A DNA stretch of 64,000 bases from Entamoeba invadens IP1. Taxonomy: Eukaryota > Evosea > Mastigamoebida > Endamoebidae. The stretch is from the NCBI RefSeq assembly GCF_000330505.1, contig NW_004443552.1:162474-226473 (forward strand), in the 5' to 3' direction. This document shows, in pieces, positions 49,281 to 59,003 of the stretch; within the stretch, counting starts at the first letter, position 1, and each line of letters begins with the position of its first letter. A program made the position numbers and the translations under genes. Below the pieces are notes generated by a model. That model ran no database searches and was not told the DNA's origin. It worked only from the letters and a program-made list of their open reading frames with translations.

Positions 49281-50801
49281 TTAGTTCAACTTACTAAGAA
49301 GAGCAAAGACTAAGTCTAAAAGCTTATTTCCAGACTCTATTTCTATTGTCTCTTGTGGAGTGTGGACGTCTTTGCAAGTTGGACCTATAGAAATTGACTC
49401 CAACTTCATATTGGGATATTGATTCAAAACTATTGAATTCTCAAGACCAGCATGAATAGCCATCACTTTCATATCCTGCCCATACAACTCTTTGTACGTC
49501 TTCTTAGTCTCTTCAACCAACTTCGAAGCAACAGCAGCAGGCCAACCTCCAATGTCTGGAGTTGGTACTTCAATGACATACTTGTGGAATTTGGCCAAGA
49601 TCTCAATTGACTGGACAACTTCAGCAAGGTGGTTGTTGTCTGCACTTCTCGATAGTGTGCATATGAACGTTTTATCATCATCGATCTTACCTATAGACAA
49701 CGAGTTCGAAGTTTCGACCAAGTCTGGCACATCGTCTGAAAACTTGATAACTCCATGTGGAATGTCTTTGAGTAAATACAAGAAGTTCACGGAGTCTGTA
49801 AGAGTCAGTGCATTCATTGTCACATTCTGTGTTACTTTAATGTCGAGTTTGGGACCTTCTTCGTTCTCTGCGCCTTTATATAAGGTGCAGAGGGCGGTGT
49901 GATACTCCTTTGCTTTCTTCATGTATTCTTCACCATTTGGAAGTATCAGACTCATCACACCTTTCATGGGGATGGCATTGTCTGTATGTCCAGCACTGAA
50001 TTGGACCAATTTGATGTCTTGCTGAATTGCATTCGTCTGCAACACTAACGCGACTAACCATTTTAAAGCACTTGCACGCTGTTTATGGATCTCTCCACCT
50101 GAATGCCCACCAACAAAATTGTCGACTTTGATCTCTACTAAGTCGCCAGTAGCACACGTTCGAGTGATTTGATGTGTCATGTTACGTTGTGCACATCCAG
50201 CAGATGACACACATAACTCGCCCCAATCTTCTGAGTCGACGTTAATCAAGTATTTAGCCGATTCAAACAACTCGCCCTCTTTTAATTCAATAGCACCCAA
50301 TAACCCCGGCTCTTCATCAGTCGTGAACAAACACTCGACTTTGGGATGAAGAAAAGTGTCGTGCAATTCCATCACAGAAAATAACGACGCCATTCCAGCA
50401 CCATCATCGGCCCCTAAAGTCGTCCCATCCGCGCATAGCACTTTGTCTTTGAACAACACTGTTATCGGTGTTGTAGTAAAGTCAAAGTCTTTGCCTTCAA
50501 TAACACTTGCTACCATATCCATATGTGCTTGGAGAATAACAGCAGGCGCGGCTTCATATCCTTTTGAACTTGGGATATGGACACAGACATTATTAGACTT
50601 GTCTCTGCAAGCCTCTAAATGGAGGGACTTGGCTTGGGAAAGCACCCAATCCGAAAATGGAAGGCAATGATAACTCGGACGAGGTATCTCACTTAAACGC
50701 AAAAACCATTTCCAGTAGACGCGCTCCGGAATCGTTGAGCATTTTGTGAGTATAGAGGTATACACCTCGTCATTGTGTGCGATGGTAAAGTATCCCGTCA
50801 T
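49281..50801 (-). CDS. pepD: Aminoacyl-histidine dipeptidase PepD (M20C), bacterial type
   Basis: The 506-residue protein has the M20 metal-binding series: ILQAHMDMV (His, Asp), LGADDGAGMA (bridging Asp), TTDEEPGLLGA (catalytic Glu and metal Glu), NVDSEDWGEL (Asp) and a C-terminal AIHAGLENS (His). The GGHSGGEIHKQRA block belongs to the lid/dimerisation domain of PepD. The enzyme hydrolyses Xaa-His and other dipeptides in the cytosol with two Zn or Mn ions. PepD is essentially a bacterial family, and Entamoeba is known to carry many bacterial metabolic genes, so lateral acquisition is likely. There is no signal peptide; the length equals the bacterial enzyme (about 485) plus a short N-terminal addition. 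ATG at 50801. Confidence 0.94.
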   Translation of the reverse strand: MTGYFTIAHNDEVYTSILTKCSTIPERVYWKWFLRLSEIPRPSYHCLPFSDWVLSQAKSLHLEACRDKSNNVCVHIPSSKGYEAAPAVILQAHMDMVASVIEGKDFDFTTTPITVLFKDKVLCADGTTLGADDGAGMASLFSVMELHDTFLHPKVECLFTTDEEPGLLGAIELKEGELFESAKYLINVDSEDWGELCVSSAGCAQRNMTHQITRTCATGDLVEIKVDNFVGGHSGGEIHKQRASALKWLVALVLQTNAIQQDIKLVQFSAGHTDNAIPMKGVMSLILPNGEEYMKKAKEYHTALCTLYKGAENEEGPKLDIKVTQNVTMNALTLTDSVNFLYLLKDIPHGVIKFSDDVPDLVETSNSLSIGKIDDDKTFICTLSRSADNNHLAEVVQSIEILAKFHKYVIEVPTPDIGGWPAAVASKLVEETKKTYKELYGQDMKVMAIHAGLENSIVLNQYPNMKLESISIGPTCKDVHTPQETIEIESGNKLLDLVFALLSKLN

Positions 50802-51160
50802 CTTCTTTTGAGTAATTGGAAGTTCTCAAATCTCAATTGTCTCACTCAGAAGTTAGAACATTCACATTAAGAAAAATCATTTTATTTAGTTATTAATAAT
50901 ATACTTATAATATTATTGATTTTATTATTAACATACTAAATGAATATCAACTTCTTTTTTATCCGATTATTATGTTTTTTGTATAGTTTTTTAATATAAT
51001 AATTAAAGTAATATAATAAATCGAACACTTTATTAAGAAATGGCATTTAACTAGTTTGTATTTATAGTATTTTTATAATACATAATACCTGCAAATAGAA
51101 TTCTGGATGAAAACTAAATGTTTGACGAGAAAAATCAAACAAGAACAAAACTAAAAAATC
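50802..51160. other. AT-rich divergent promoter region
   Basis: 359 bp between divergent pepD and the 7TM gene; AT-rich, no other feature. Confidence 0.6.
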
Positions 51161-52508
51161 ATGTTGCTAGTCTATCTTCTATTTGCAACGCAATCGAGTG
51201 CGTACATCAATTCGAACACAAGAACATTAAGAACAACAAGGAACTTTTTATTCTCATTCAGTATAGGCAATGAAGGCCTTTTAAGCATTGCGACAACGAA
51301 CACCAATATGACAACGCCAGTGTATCTTGGACTTTGTGAAAGAGGGAAAGACTACACAGTGATGCCGACTGCGACTGACCGAGAAAAGTGTGAAAGACTT
51401 AAAAGTGTCTGTGATATATGTTTGTTGGATATTTATAGACAAGAATGGGAGTTAATGTGTAGACTCGTTTGAGAATAATAAGCCACAAGTCATCCCACAT
51501 AGTGGAGTGTATGACTTTGCATTGTTGTCGTGTAACATGTCACATGTATTCACGTTTGCATATCAAATTCATGTCACCAATGGGAAGAGTGAGTTACCAA
51601 TGAACCAAATAGGATCACCACAACTGTATTTGGCGCTCTTAGTCGCGTTCTCGTTATTGGCGATTGGGTATAGTGTGTGGTGGTTTTATCACAAACAACA
51701 CTTCCAACAAGTTCACGCAGTGCTTTTCGTCGTGTTGGTGATCTATGTGATGAGGTGTTTATTCTCTAGTGTGTATTATACAACATACAACGGCACTGGC
51801 CTACCAAACAATTACTTCTTCTATCCAACTGCAATTCTACACGCATTCACAGACTATACCCCACTCGTGTTGTGTTGTTTGGTAACAATGGGGTTTGGCG
51901 TGATCTTTCGTTCTCTTCTCAACAAACAGACGCAGCCATTTGTTGTGATTTTACTTGTTTATCTTGTTGTCTCGATGTTCTCCCACGTCTTCAAAGACAT
52001 CAGACTGATGGTTTCTTTGATTGGACTCTTTTTCATTCTGCCGATCACAGGGAAGTTCGTCGCGATTAACAAACACTACCTGACGTTATATATTCTGTCC
52101 GACACCGTTCCCATCACATCAGTCGATATGCTCAAGTCGAAGATCACAATTGTGCAGATGTGTTACTTCCTCGTGTTTTTAAGACTAGTGCTCATCACAC
52201 TCTTTGACTTCACACAAGAACTCTCGATATCGAACAAACCATTTGTCTCAACCGTTTTCTTTGAAATCATGTTATTGCTTGTGACAGTGACTACAGTCTA
52301 TTTACTTCGACCAAGACCCGACGTGTTCAGTGATATCGAGTTGTTGGAAACGATTGCACCACCGCCACAACCACGTCGACATTACGAAGTGATGAAGGAC
52401 TTGGAGCAAAAAGTGGACTCTGCACAGATCCTGTTCTTCACATTTCCAACATCAACAACATTTCAAGACCAAGACACTGCGCCGATAGGAATTGCGTATG
52501 CGCAGTAA
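51161..52508 (+). CDS. GPR107/GOST-like seven-helix membrane protein, two exons
   Basis: Exons 51161-51419 and 51463-52508 (intron 43 nt, donor GTTTGT, acceptor TGTAG) give 434 residues. It has a signal peptide (MLLVYLLFATQSSA), a lumenal domain of about 130 residues with paired Cys, then seven membrane helices starting LYLALLVAFSLLAIGYSVWW and a Pro-rich cytosolic tail. This is the Golgi/plasma-membrane GOST (lung 7TM, GPR107/108) architecture, thought to act in Golgi-endosome sorting rather than G-protein signalling. Splicing joins CDIYSFENN to the second part that appeared as a separate ORF. An alternative acceptor (CACAAG) further downstream also keeps frame but gives a shorter junction. 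TMEM87 is the main alternative family. Confidence 0.82.
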
Positions 52509-52590
52509 GAGATAGTACTAATGTATTTCTGTTCCTTTTTAGTTACATGTATTCCAAACGTTCGAAGGGATTTCAAGTGTTACAAATAAA

Positions 52591-53496
52591 TTAAAAGTCG
52601 TCCCAGGCGGACCCTGTTTTGTGTGTGTTTTGAGGAGTTAAAGGATCTTCTTGAACGAATAGAAAGTGGTCTGTCTCTTCCTTTTTGTTTTGTGTTTCTT
52701 TTTTGAGTAAAGCAGCGAATGAAATTGATGGTTTAGTCTTTAAAAGTGTTGGTGTGAGAGTGTGATGATCCGTAGAAGCCTTTTGTGTCTCCTTTTTTGA
52801 GTTGTTTTTCTTGTCTTCAATTTTCGAAATTTGATGTGTCGATTGTTTGATTGGTTTTGCTTCACTCTTTGTTGGTTCTTTTGTTATGTGTTCTTCAAAT
52901 AAGTCCATCAAATCGTCGATATCATAATCATCATCTTTTGGACTTTGGACTTTAAGTTTGCAGTGGGTGGGTTTTACTTTACTTTTTGATGAATTTGAGG
53001 TGTTAAAAAGTCCGAGTAAGTTGTCGACATCTTTTGGTGCAATTGGTGGTTTTGTATCTTTCAAAGTGATTGGTTCGATCTTTTCTTTTCGAATTAATTT
53101 ACTTCTTTTTTCGATTTGAAGTGGCGTTGTTGGATGGATTAACCCGCCATCGTCTGTTTCTGGTTCATTAAATTTTTCCCATAGGGAAGGGGTGGATTTT
53201 TTTTCTTCGAATAATTCGCTGCTATTATATTCAGTTTCATTTTCGAGTTCATTCTGCGCCATCAAATATTGCTCGCCTTTTTCCCGTGTTTCTTGTTCTT
53301 CTTTTGTTATTCGCTCGGAGTTGTATTTGCCACAAAGAAGTCGAAGGTCTTTGGCTTGGTTGGAAATGCCAAAGATGTGCCGATACGACTGCTTTGCCCC
53401 ACACATTTTACACGCAAATTTCTTTGTTTTGTTTTTGATGTGGACTTGAAAGGAACAACACTCAAAACACTGGAGGAGGACAAACTCTTGTGGCAT
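52591..53496 (-). CDS. MRNIP: MRNIP-like zinc-ribbon protein
   Basis: The 301-residue protein starts with a zinc ribbon (QCFECCSFQVH...KKFACKMCGAKQSYRHIFG, residues 9-45) closely resembling human MRNIP (C-x2-C...W/F-x-CKACGEKQS), including the following A-x-D-R helix. The rest is acidic/Lys/Ser/Thr-rich and disordered, ending WDDF, as MRNIP ends in an acidic FDDD-type motif. In animals MRNIP binds the MRE11-RAD50-NBS1 complex and aids ATM signalling and replication-fork protection. Whether this partnership exists in Entamoeba is inference. ATG at 53496 directly precedes the ribbon. Its 3' end is 80 bp from the 7TM gene. Confidence 0.8.
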   Translation of the reverse strand: MPQEFVLLQCFECCSFQVHIKNKTKKFACKMCGAKQSYRHIFGISNQAKDLRLLCGKYNSERITKEEQETREKGEQYLMAQNELENETEYNSSELFEEKKSTPSLWEKFNEPETDDGGLIHPTTPLQIEKRSKLIRKEKIEPITLKDTKPPIAPKDVDNLLGLFNTSNSSKSKVKPTHCKLKVQSPKDDDYDIDDLMDLFEEHITKEPTKSEAKPIKQSTHQISKIEDKKNNSKKETQKASTDHHTLTPTLLKTKPSISFAALLKKETQNKKEETDHFLFVQEDPLTPQNTHKTGSAWDDF

Positions 53497-54503
53497 TCAA
53501 ATTTGTTTTATAAAATGTTTTTTTTATCAGTTTATTTTTTTTCTAAGAATTGGTAATAGTATTTTAATGGCAAATTATAATACAAAATGGTATTTACCAA
53601 ATGGCTAAAAATTAACCAAATTTATAGTAAAAATAAGACATTTATGCTTTTGTCATACATATTTATACTGTCTGTCCAAAGATCTTTATTTCTTATAAAG
53701 ATAAATTTAAGTTGTATTTATCATATTATTTGTACTATTGTTTTGTTTTATTAATTTTACTAAAATAATTAAAACATAAAAATAAATAATTACCATGACA
53801 ATTAATTTGTCGTTTCTTTTCATTAAGGGCATGACAATTATTGCTCTTTTTACCGATTTTTTAATTCTTTTTTTAATAAAAATTATTTAAAATTTTCTTA
53901 AACAAAATGAATAAAAATTTAAAGAAAAATCAAAAAAACAATTTGAATTGTTTTAAGTTTTTTTTTTCAATTTTTTACAATGAAATACTGTTCACCTCCA
54001 TTTGTCATTATTTTCATCTAAAATATTGTCAAAATCTTTTTTCATAAGAAAAAATGCTACGTGGAAACAAACTTATTCGAATTAATCGACTTTTGAGGAA
54101 TTGAAATTAACTAAAATATAATTACTTTAGGTATAGATTAATAAAATGTTTATTATACTTATAGTATATTAAATCTGTTTAAAATAAAGAAATTATAATA
54201 AGTGATAAACCAATATTAAAAAAGTTTATTTTTTTACCACAATAAAAAATGGGAAAAACATTTCTTTTTAACTATTATTATACTATTTATAAATAATTAA
54301 TAGTTAGTTTAAAATAAAATTTGATAATATAAAAATATTTTCACCAAAACGGTGGAATGCCGACTTATTTGAATCTCTCGAATTTGTATACATTTTCGGA
54401 CAGACAGTTGTACTCCACAGTTAAAAATACTAATAGTATTTTTGTTATTAATAAAACTAAAAAGCAATCACTCTTTTAACACGGAGAAAAACTCGAATTT
54501 CAG
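53497..54503. other. AT-rich intergenic region between divergent genes
   Basis: 1 kb, AT-rich throughout with a few less AT-rich patches near 54.0 kb; no ORF, RNA or repeat recognised. Confidence 0.6.
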
Positions 54504-55316
54504 ATGGGTTGTTGTGCCTTAGTGAAGCGAGCCGCTATCGGTGCCATAATTGGGATCATTTTGACGGTCATTGCGATCATCTTGATCTTCCCGTTTGTCG
54601 CTGTTTCCTTTGTTTATTCAAAGGATTTGAAAGACTACAACACATGTATCTCTGATTATACTCTTGAAGACATGGATATCTATCACTTTGTCTATGAGTC
54701 GGGCTATTGGTTCGCTTTGTTGAATGTCGTCTTTTTGGCGGGTGTCGCCATCATGACGATTTTATCATTCATTCCATGTGTTGGGTGTATTGGATGGTTT
54801 GTTTTATTAATTAATATATTATAATGAATAGTATTCGAGTTTATTGGAATTCTATTCTATATTTTAATTACTTTTTACTATATATTAATAAGAAGGATTA
54901 TTACATGCCCAGCCGCTTGTGGATGCATCCCATTCATTGTCATCGGATCGTTGTGCTTGGTTTGGGGAACAGGAATGTCTGTTGACACATGGCAGAACCA
55001 ACAGAAGTATTGCTTTGAAAAGACGTACAACTGTTGCTTCAATGAAACCGGGTGTGTTGTCCCAGACTGGTCTGATTACTCCGAAAGTTCAAATCAACCA
55101 GAGAAACAACTCACAGAAGAAGCTTCACAAAGTTCGAGTGGAATGGTTCTCTGTGGTGAAAAGCCAATGGAAGATAACGACTTCTCTGTCACGTTAATTG
55201 CAGTATCTTTGATTTGCGGTGGATTCTTCATGGCGTGCTATCCCACAATCACTGGTTCAACTTCAAGCAGCGAGATTAAGACTGGAAAGAAAAAAGAGTA
55301 CGAAGCTCTTGGATAA
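54504..55316 (+). CDS. Tetraspanin-like 4TM protein, two exons, MGCC N-terminus
   Basis: Exons 54504-54796 and 54896-55316 (intron 99 nt, donor GTTTGT, acceptor AAGAAG) give 237 residues; the junction encodes IGW in mid-helix. Four membrane helices (about residues 12-36, 68-92, 96-120, 190-212). The large loop (about 120-185) contains YNCCFNETGC and a later Cys, giving the Cys-Cys pattern of tetraspanins. The N-terminus MGCC could be N-myristoylated and palmitoylated, an uncommon combination for a polytopic protein. The C-terminal tail is KKKEYEALG. It is unrelated by eye to the tetraspanin at 46660 apart from topology. Confidence 0.82.
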
Positions 55317-56197
55317 AGTTCTTTTTGTTAGCCTTTTTTTTATTAATTAATAGAAGTATTAATAAACTATTTTTAGTTAACAATAACTGTATCAAATGAC
55401 TCAAGTTTGCATTTTCATCTTTTTAAATAAAACCATTTTTTAGCTGTTTTAGTTAATAATTTAACTGTAATTTGTTAATTAAATTGTATCTTGCATTTTT
55501 TTTGTGGTTTTTATATTATTATTATATAATAATTATTTACTATAATTATATAATTTTGAATTCGACTAATTAACATAAGCAATTTATAAATAACAATTAA
55601 GAATTATTATTTAGTGTTAATATGATTTCTATTATGAATAGCAAACCAGATAGTCGAAAAAAAGTCTTAAAAATACTTTTTACACAACAAACTGTAATAA
55701 TAACTGCGTTAAATTAGTAATTATAATAAAACTATTTAATAATTAAAATAATTAATTAATATAAAAACAATTAACATGTTATTTTTATATTTTATATGAG
55801 AATTAACGAGTTATTTATTAATGTAATAATCATTCTGAATATTAGTATATATTAATTTACTATTAATATAATAATAGTATAAAGAACGCAATTTAATATC
55901 GAAACACTCAGGTTATTATAATAATAATGTTAATTAAAAAATGATGTTAATTGTTGTTACGAAATAGAACACCAATAAAGATAACTGTAACATGTTACAT
56001 CTTATAAAGTTTGTGTTCTAAACTATTCGATGTGGTTGAAGCATTATTTTGTAGTGGTATTAGTGTTTTTCAAAACATAATAAACTTCGGTGAAAGACTC
56101 ATGTTTTTAAAATAAGAAGTCAGATATCTTTGATTTTGCCGCCATATGCCCAATATATTACAACTTTGTATCAACTCGAAATTACAAAACCCAACAC
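55317..56197. other. AT-rich intergenic region
   Basis: 0.88 kb, AT-rich. The final 200 bp, less AT-rich, is presumably the promoter of the 56198 gene. No feature recognised. Confidence 0.6.
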
Positions 56198-57289
56198 ATG
56201 CAATCTAAAGCTGAAACATACAACAGTCCGCACGTAATTGCAAACAACGACACATATCTTTATTTACACTGTTGTGCAGTGGAATTGGTTCGCCAACTCA
56301 ATTGGACCATTATAATAGCACCAAAGCAGAGAAAGACTTCGAAAAAGACAAATACATTGGACTACTATAGAATTACTAACATCTATGACTCTCAGGGAGC
56401 TACTGTCTATGATGAGAAAAATCCCATTCCACTTCAAAACGAAACAGTTATTGGCTCATCTTTTGAAGATTCTTCAATAAAAACTAATGCAGCTTCAAGG
56501 AAAAGAACAAAGAAAAACGACAAGAAGAACGTTCCGATACTTTTGCAAACAATGAACGAGCAACTGAAGAAAACAAACGACAAAAACCAAAAATGCAAAA
56601 CGACCAAAAAATCCGTATCTTCTGTTTCTCGAGAAAGACTGAACTATATTTACTCTACTGAAAATGGTGATACAAATCCAATCAAATGTTATAAAGATGA
56701 AATTAATAGAAGAGGGTATAAACTATACTTAAAGTTACGTGACTTGTTCAAAAACACTGAGCGAAATATTCCCAGTGTTATGCTCTACAAAGATAGGGAT
56801 CTCCCTGATAAAGATATGAAATATACTCCTCTTCCATTGTCTAAGGTTGATGCATATGACTTTAATCCTGAAGCTGATGGTGTCAAATCAAACACAAATT
56901 CATATGAGAGAAATACCCTTGAATATACTCCAGAAATCGAACCAGGTGACACTCAATCATCTCCACCTTTTCTTGATTACACTAGTGAAAACACTCCAAC
57001 GACACAACAAGTTGTGTTTCAAAATGTAGAACCGTTTACACAAGACTGGGAATTGAATTTTGTCAAGACTCAAGGCTCTATCCCTTATTACACATTTGAA
57101 AATATGGAGATCCCAGACTTTGAAATTATAAATAGATCAAAATACTTTTTAATAACTGCAAACAAATATATATGGTACACTGACCATGATTATAATGTTT
57201 TAAATTGGAAGGTTTATTCCCAAAATGGACAACTCTATGCTACCAATGGGGAATATTACTTCTCATTCGTGTTTACCAATCTATGGTAA
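56198..57289 (+). CDS. Unidentified 363-residue protein
   Basis: Single-exon ORF from the ATG at 56198. Residues 1-75 look globular (YLYLHCCAVELVRQLNWTIII and LDYYRITNIYDSQG). Residues 95-150 are Lys-rich and probably disordered (SRKRTKKNDKKN, possible nuclear signal). Residues 155-200 are helical (INRRGYKLYLKLRDLFKN). The remainder is Pro/Thr/Asn/Glu-rich with a final aromatic, beta-rich stretch (YFLITANKYIWYTDHDYNVLNW) that could be a small separate domain. No known family, signal peptide or membrane helix. Confidence 0.75.
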   Translation: MQSKAETYNSPHVIANNDTYLYLHCCAVELVRQLNWTIIIAPKQRKTSKKTNTLDYYRITNIYDSQGATVYDEKNPIPLQNETVIGSSFEDSSIKTNAASRKRTKKNDKKNVPILLQTMNEQLKKTNDKNQKCKTTKKSVSSVSRERLNYIYSTENGDTNPIKCYKDEINRRGYKLYLKLRDLFKNTERNIPSVMLYKDRDLPDKDMKYTPLPLSKVDAYDFNPEADGVKSNTNSYERNTLEYTPEIEPGDTQSSPPFLDYTSENTPTTQQVVFQNVEPFTQDWELNFVKTQGSIPYYTFENMEIPDFEIINRSKYFLITANKYIWYTDHDYNVLNWKVYSQNGQLYATNGEYYFSFVFTNLW

Positions 57290-58015
57290 TCCGTTAATAT
57301 TCTTGTGCTTTGCACTACGCTTTGTTACTGCGTTAAGTGACTTTGTTTATATATTTAGTTTGATAGGATAAAAAGAATAGTTTTATAATTAGACAATTAT
57401 AGTTGATAATGTAGTTTTATATTTTTAATAATAAATAACTATAAGATTATTATATTACTATTACTTGTATTTGAACTAATACATAAACTATTATAATAAT
57501 AAAGATCACAAAGAATGCAATAACATTCAAAGCAATTTCTACTTGTCTTTTGTTAAGTCTTTAAAGTGTTTATATATTCAATATTGGCTGTGATTTCTAG
57601 TGCAAAGGTTATAAGATCTGTTGCGTATTTGTTAGTTGATAACAAAAATGGCGTTCTTTCTAAGATGTTTGAAAAAATTTGTCCAGATTAATCGAGAAGT
57701 TTTGTGATGGTGAAAAACTGTGAACTTATTTGAATCAAATCTTCATAAGAATACACTCTGTAAAGGTATTTTTCTATACAGTATGGTATATTTATATATA
57801 AAGTATAGTTTTTAAGAAGGCACAAAAAAAGACTCACAAATTTTTTTCAACAACACAAATAGTAATTGAAAAAAAAGATTAAATTCATAATGAAAAAAAG
57901 GACAAAAAAATGAAAAAAAAACAAGAAGGTAAAAATGAGATGGTAGATTGAGATGGTCGAAATGAAAAGTGAAAGTGAATTATTTAAGGCTGGAAATTGT
58001 AACTGAAAAACAAAG
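57290..58015. other. Intergenic region with a broken coding segment
   Basis: Between the 56198 gene and ferredoxin. AT-rich except for the minus-strand broken gene listed separately (57553-57773). Confidence 0.55.
57553..57773 (-). pseudogene. Probable gene remnant with one in-frame stop
   Basis: On the minus strand one frame reads coding-like protein for 27 codons (ending TITKLLD), then a TAA at 57688-57690, then another 44 codons in the same frame (SGQIFSN...INTLKT) to a TAA at 57553. The composition is unlike the AT-rich spacer (many Thr, Ser, Ile, charged residues). The 5' side begins right after a good acceptor (TATAG) at 57774-57778, so it could be the last exon of a decayed gene. A sequencing error or a separate short exon structure are alternatives. 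Family not recognised. Confidence 0.4.
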
Positions 58016-58231
58016 ATGACAAAAGAGTATCTGAGCAAAACAGTCAAGATCACAATCAATGAAGACGATTGCTTGGGGTCTGAATGTTCAGCTTGTTGTG
58101 CTGCTTGTCCAGTCCAAGTGTATGAAATGGTAAATGATAAGGCAAAAGCAACTAATGTATGTGCCTGTTGTATGACTTTATCCTGTGTTGGAGTATGTCC
58201 AAACTCATGCATAGAAGTGGTTTCGATATAA
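58016..58231 (+). CDS. Small ferredoxin-like 4Fe-4S protein, unusual Cys spacing
   Basis: The 71-residue protein has 11 Cys. The first group is Cys19, 24, 27, 31-Pro (spacing 4-2-3) and the second is Cys49, 52, 57, 61-Pro (spacing 2-4-3), with extra Cys at 28, 51 and 65. The CxxxCP halves and overall size are those of 2[4Fe-4S] ferredoxins, which carry electrons from pyruvate:ferredoxin oxidoreductase in the cytosol of Entamoeba. The canonical spacing is 2-2-3, so both sites have two extra residues, in different gaps. A redox role is likely; a specialised carrier is possible. The gene ends 25 bp before an assembly gap. Confidence 0.8.
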   Translation: MTKEYLSKTVKITINEDDCLGSECSACCAACPVQVYEMVNDKAKATNVCACCMTLSCVGVCPNSCIEVVSI

Positions 58232-58256
58232 TAATACACTTTTTGTTATATTGTTT

Positions 58257-58356
58257 NNNNNNNNNNNNNNNNNNNNNNNNNNNNNNNNNNNNNNNNNNNN
58301 NNNNNNNNNNNNNNNNNNNNNNNNNNNNNNNNNNNNNNNNNNNNNNNNNNNNNNNN
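58257..58356. other. Assembly gap (100 N)
   Basis: Exactly 100 N; the true gap size is unknown. It truncates the gene that follows at its 5' end. Confidence 0.98.
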
Positions 58357-58357
58357 A

Positions 58358-58789
58358 CTGGAACACTTATTAGGATCAGAAACACCAGAAGTCAAAGCAA
58401 ATGACCAAACCGAGAAACCATGCGAAATTATAAGAGACAAAAAGTTCGACAACAGACTGTTCTTGGTCAGACGTCTTTTCAACGGAGGAGAAGATCCACA
58501 CAACGTCAAGCAGGTCTTTACTGATAGTGAATATGATCAGACCATTGAATCATTGAGAAACATATTCACAGACATGCGATTCCCAAGAAAGACCGAACTC
58601 ACGCAAGAAGAGTATGACTTTGAAATTGACCAAATCAGAAAGGTGTTTGCTCCTCAACATGAAATATATTTCCCCTACCATGTTACTGAAAAGGCTTGCG
58701 ACGACACTGCGCTTATGCACCAAAAGAAACTCCCTAAACCTTCGACTCACTTTTTGCACAAGGTCTTCGGAAAAACACGTGCAAACTAA
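58358..58789 (+). CDS. 3' part of an unidentified acidic protein gene (5' end in gap)
   Basis: The frame is open from the first base pair after the gap to the TAA at 58787-58789, 143 residues. Composition is clearly coding (LVRRLFNGGEDPHNVKQVF, FPRKTELTQEEYDFEIDQI). Charged helical segments alternate with Pro/His loops; it ends KVFGKTRAN. No signal peptide can be judged. No family is recognised. The TTG-initiated reading from 58463 is an artefact of the missing 5' end. Confidence 0.7.
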   Translation: MEHLLGSETPEVKANDQTEKPCEIIRDKKFDNRLFLVRRLFNGGEDPHNVKQVFTDSEYDQTIESLRNIFTDMRFPRKTELTQEEYDFEIDQIRKVFAPQHEIYFPYHVTEKACDDTALMHQKKLPKPSTHFLHKVFGKTRAN

Positions 58790-59003
58790 TTTTATTTTGT
58801 TTTTAATCATTGTCATTTGACGGATTTTTGTCTTGTTTTAATTTTTAATATTTTCAACAAAGTACCGCCTTTGTGGGGTTTTACTCTATTTTGTATAAAT
58901 CGAGTAAAATTTTATAACTTGTTTAATTTCATGTCAGATACTCAAAAGTGACAATTTTCTTGATAACATCTACAAAGAATAGACTATAGAAATACAATGA
59001 ATT

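Noticed and set aside
51420..51488. Longer intron in the GPR107-like gene ending at CACAAG
   Set aside because: It keeps frame, but the earlier TGTAG acceptor is the stronger consensus and gives a typical 43-nt intron.
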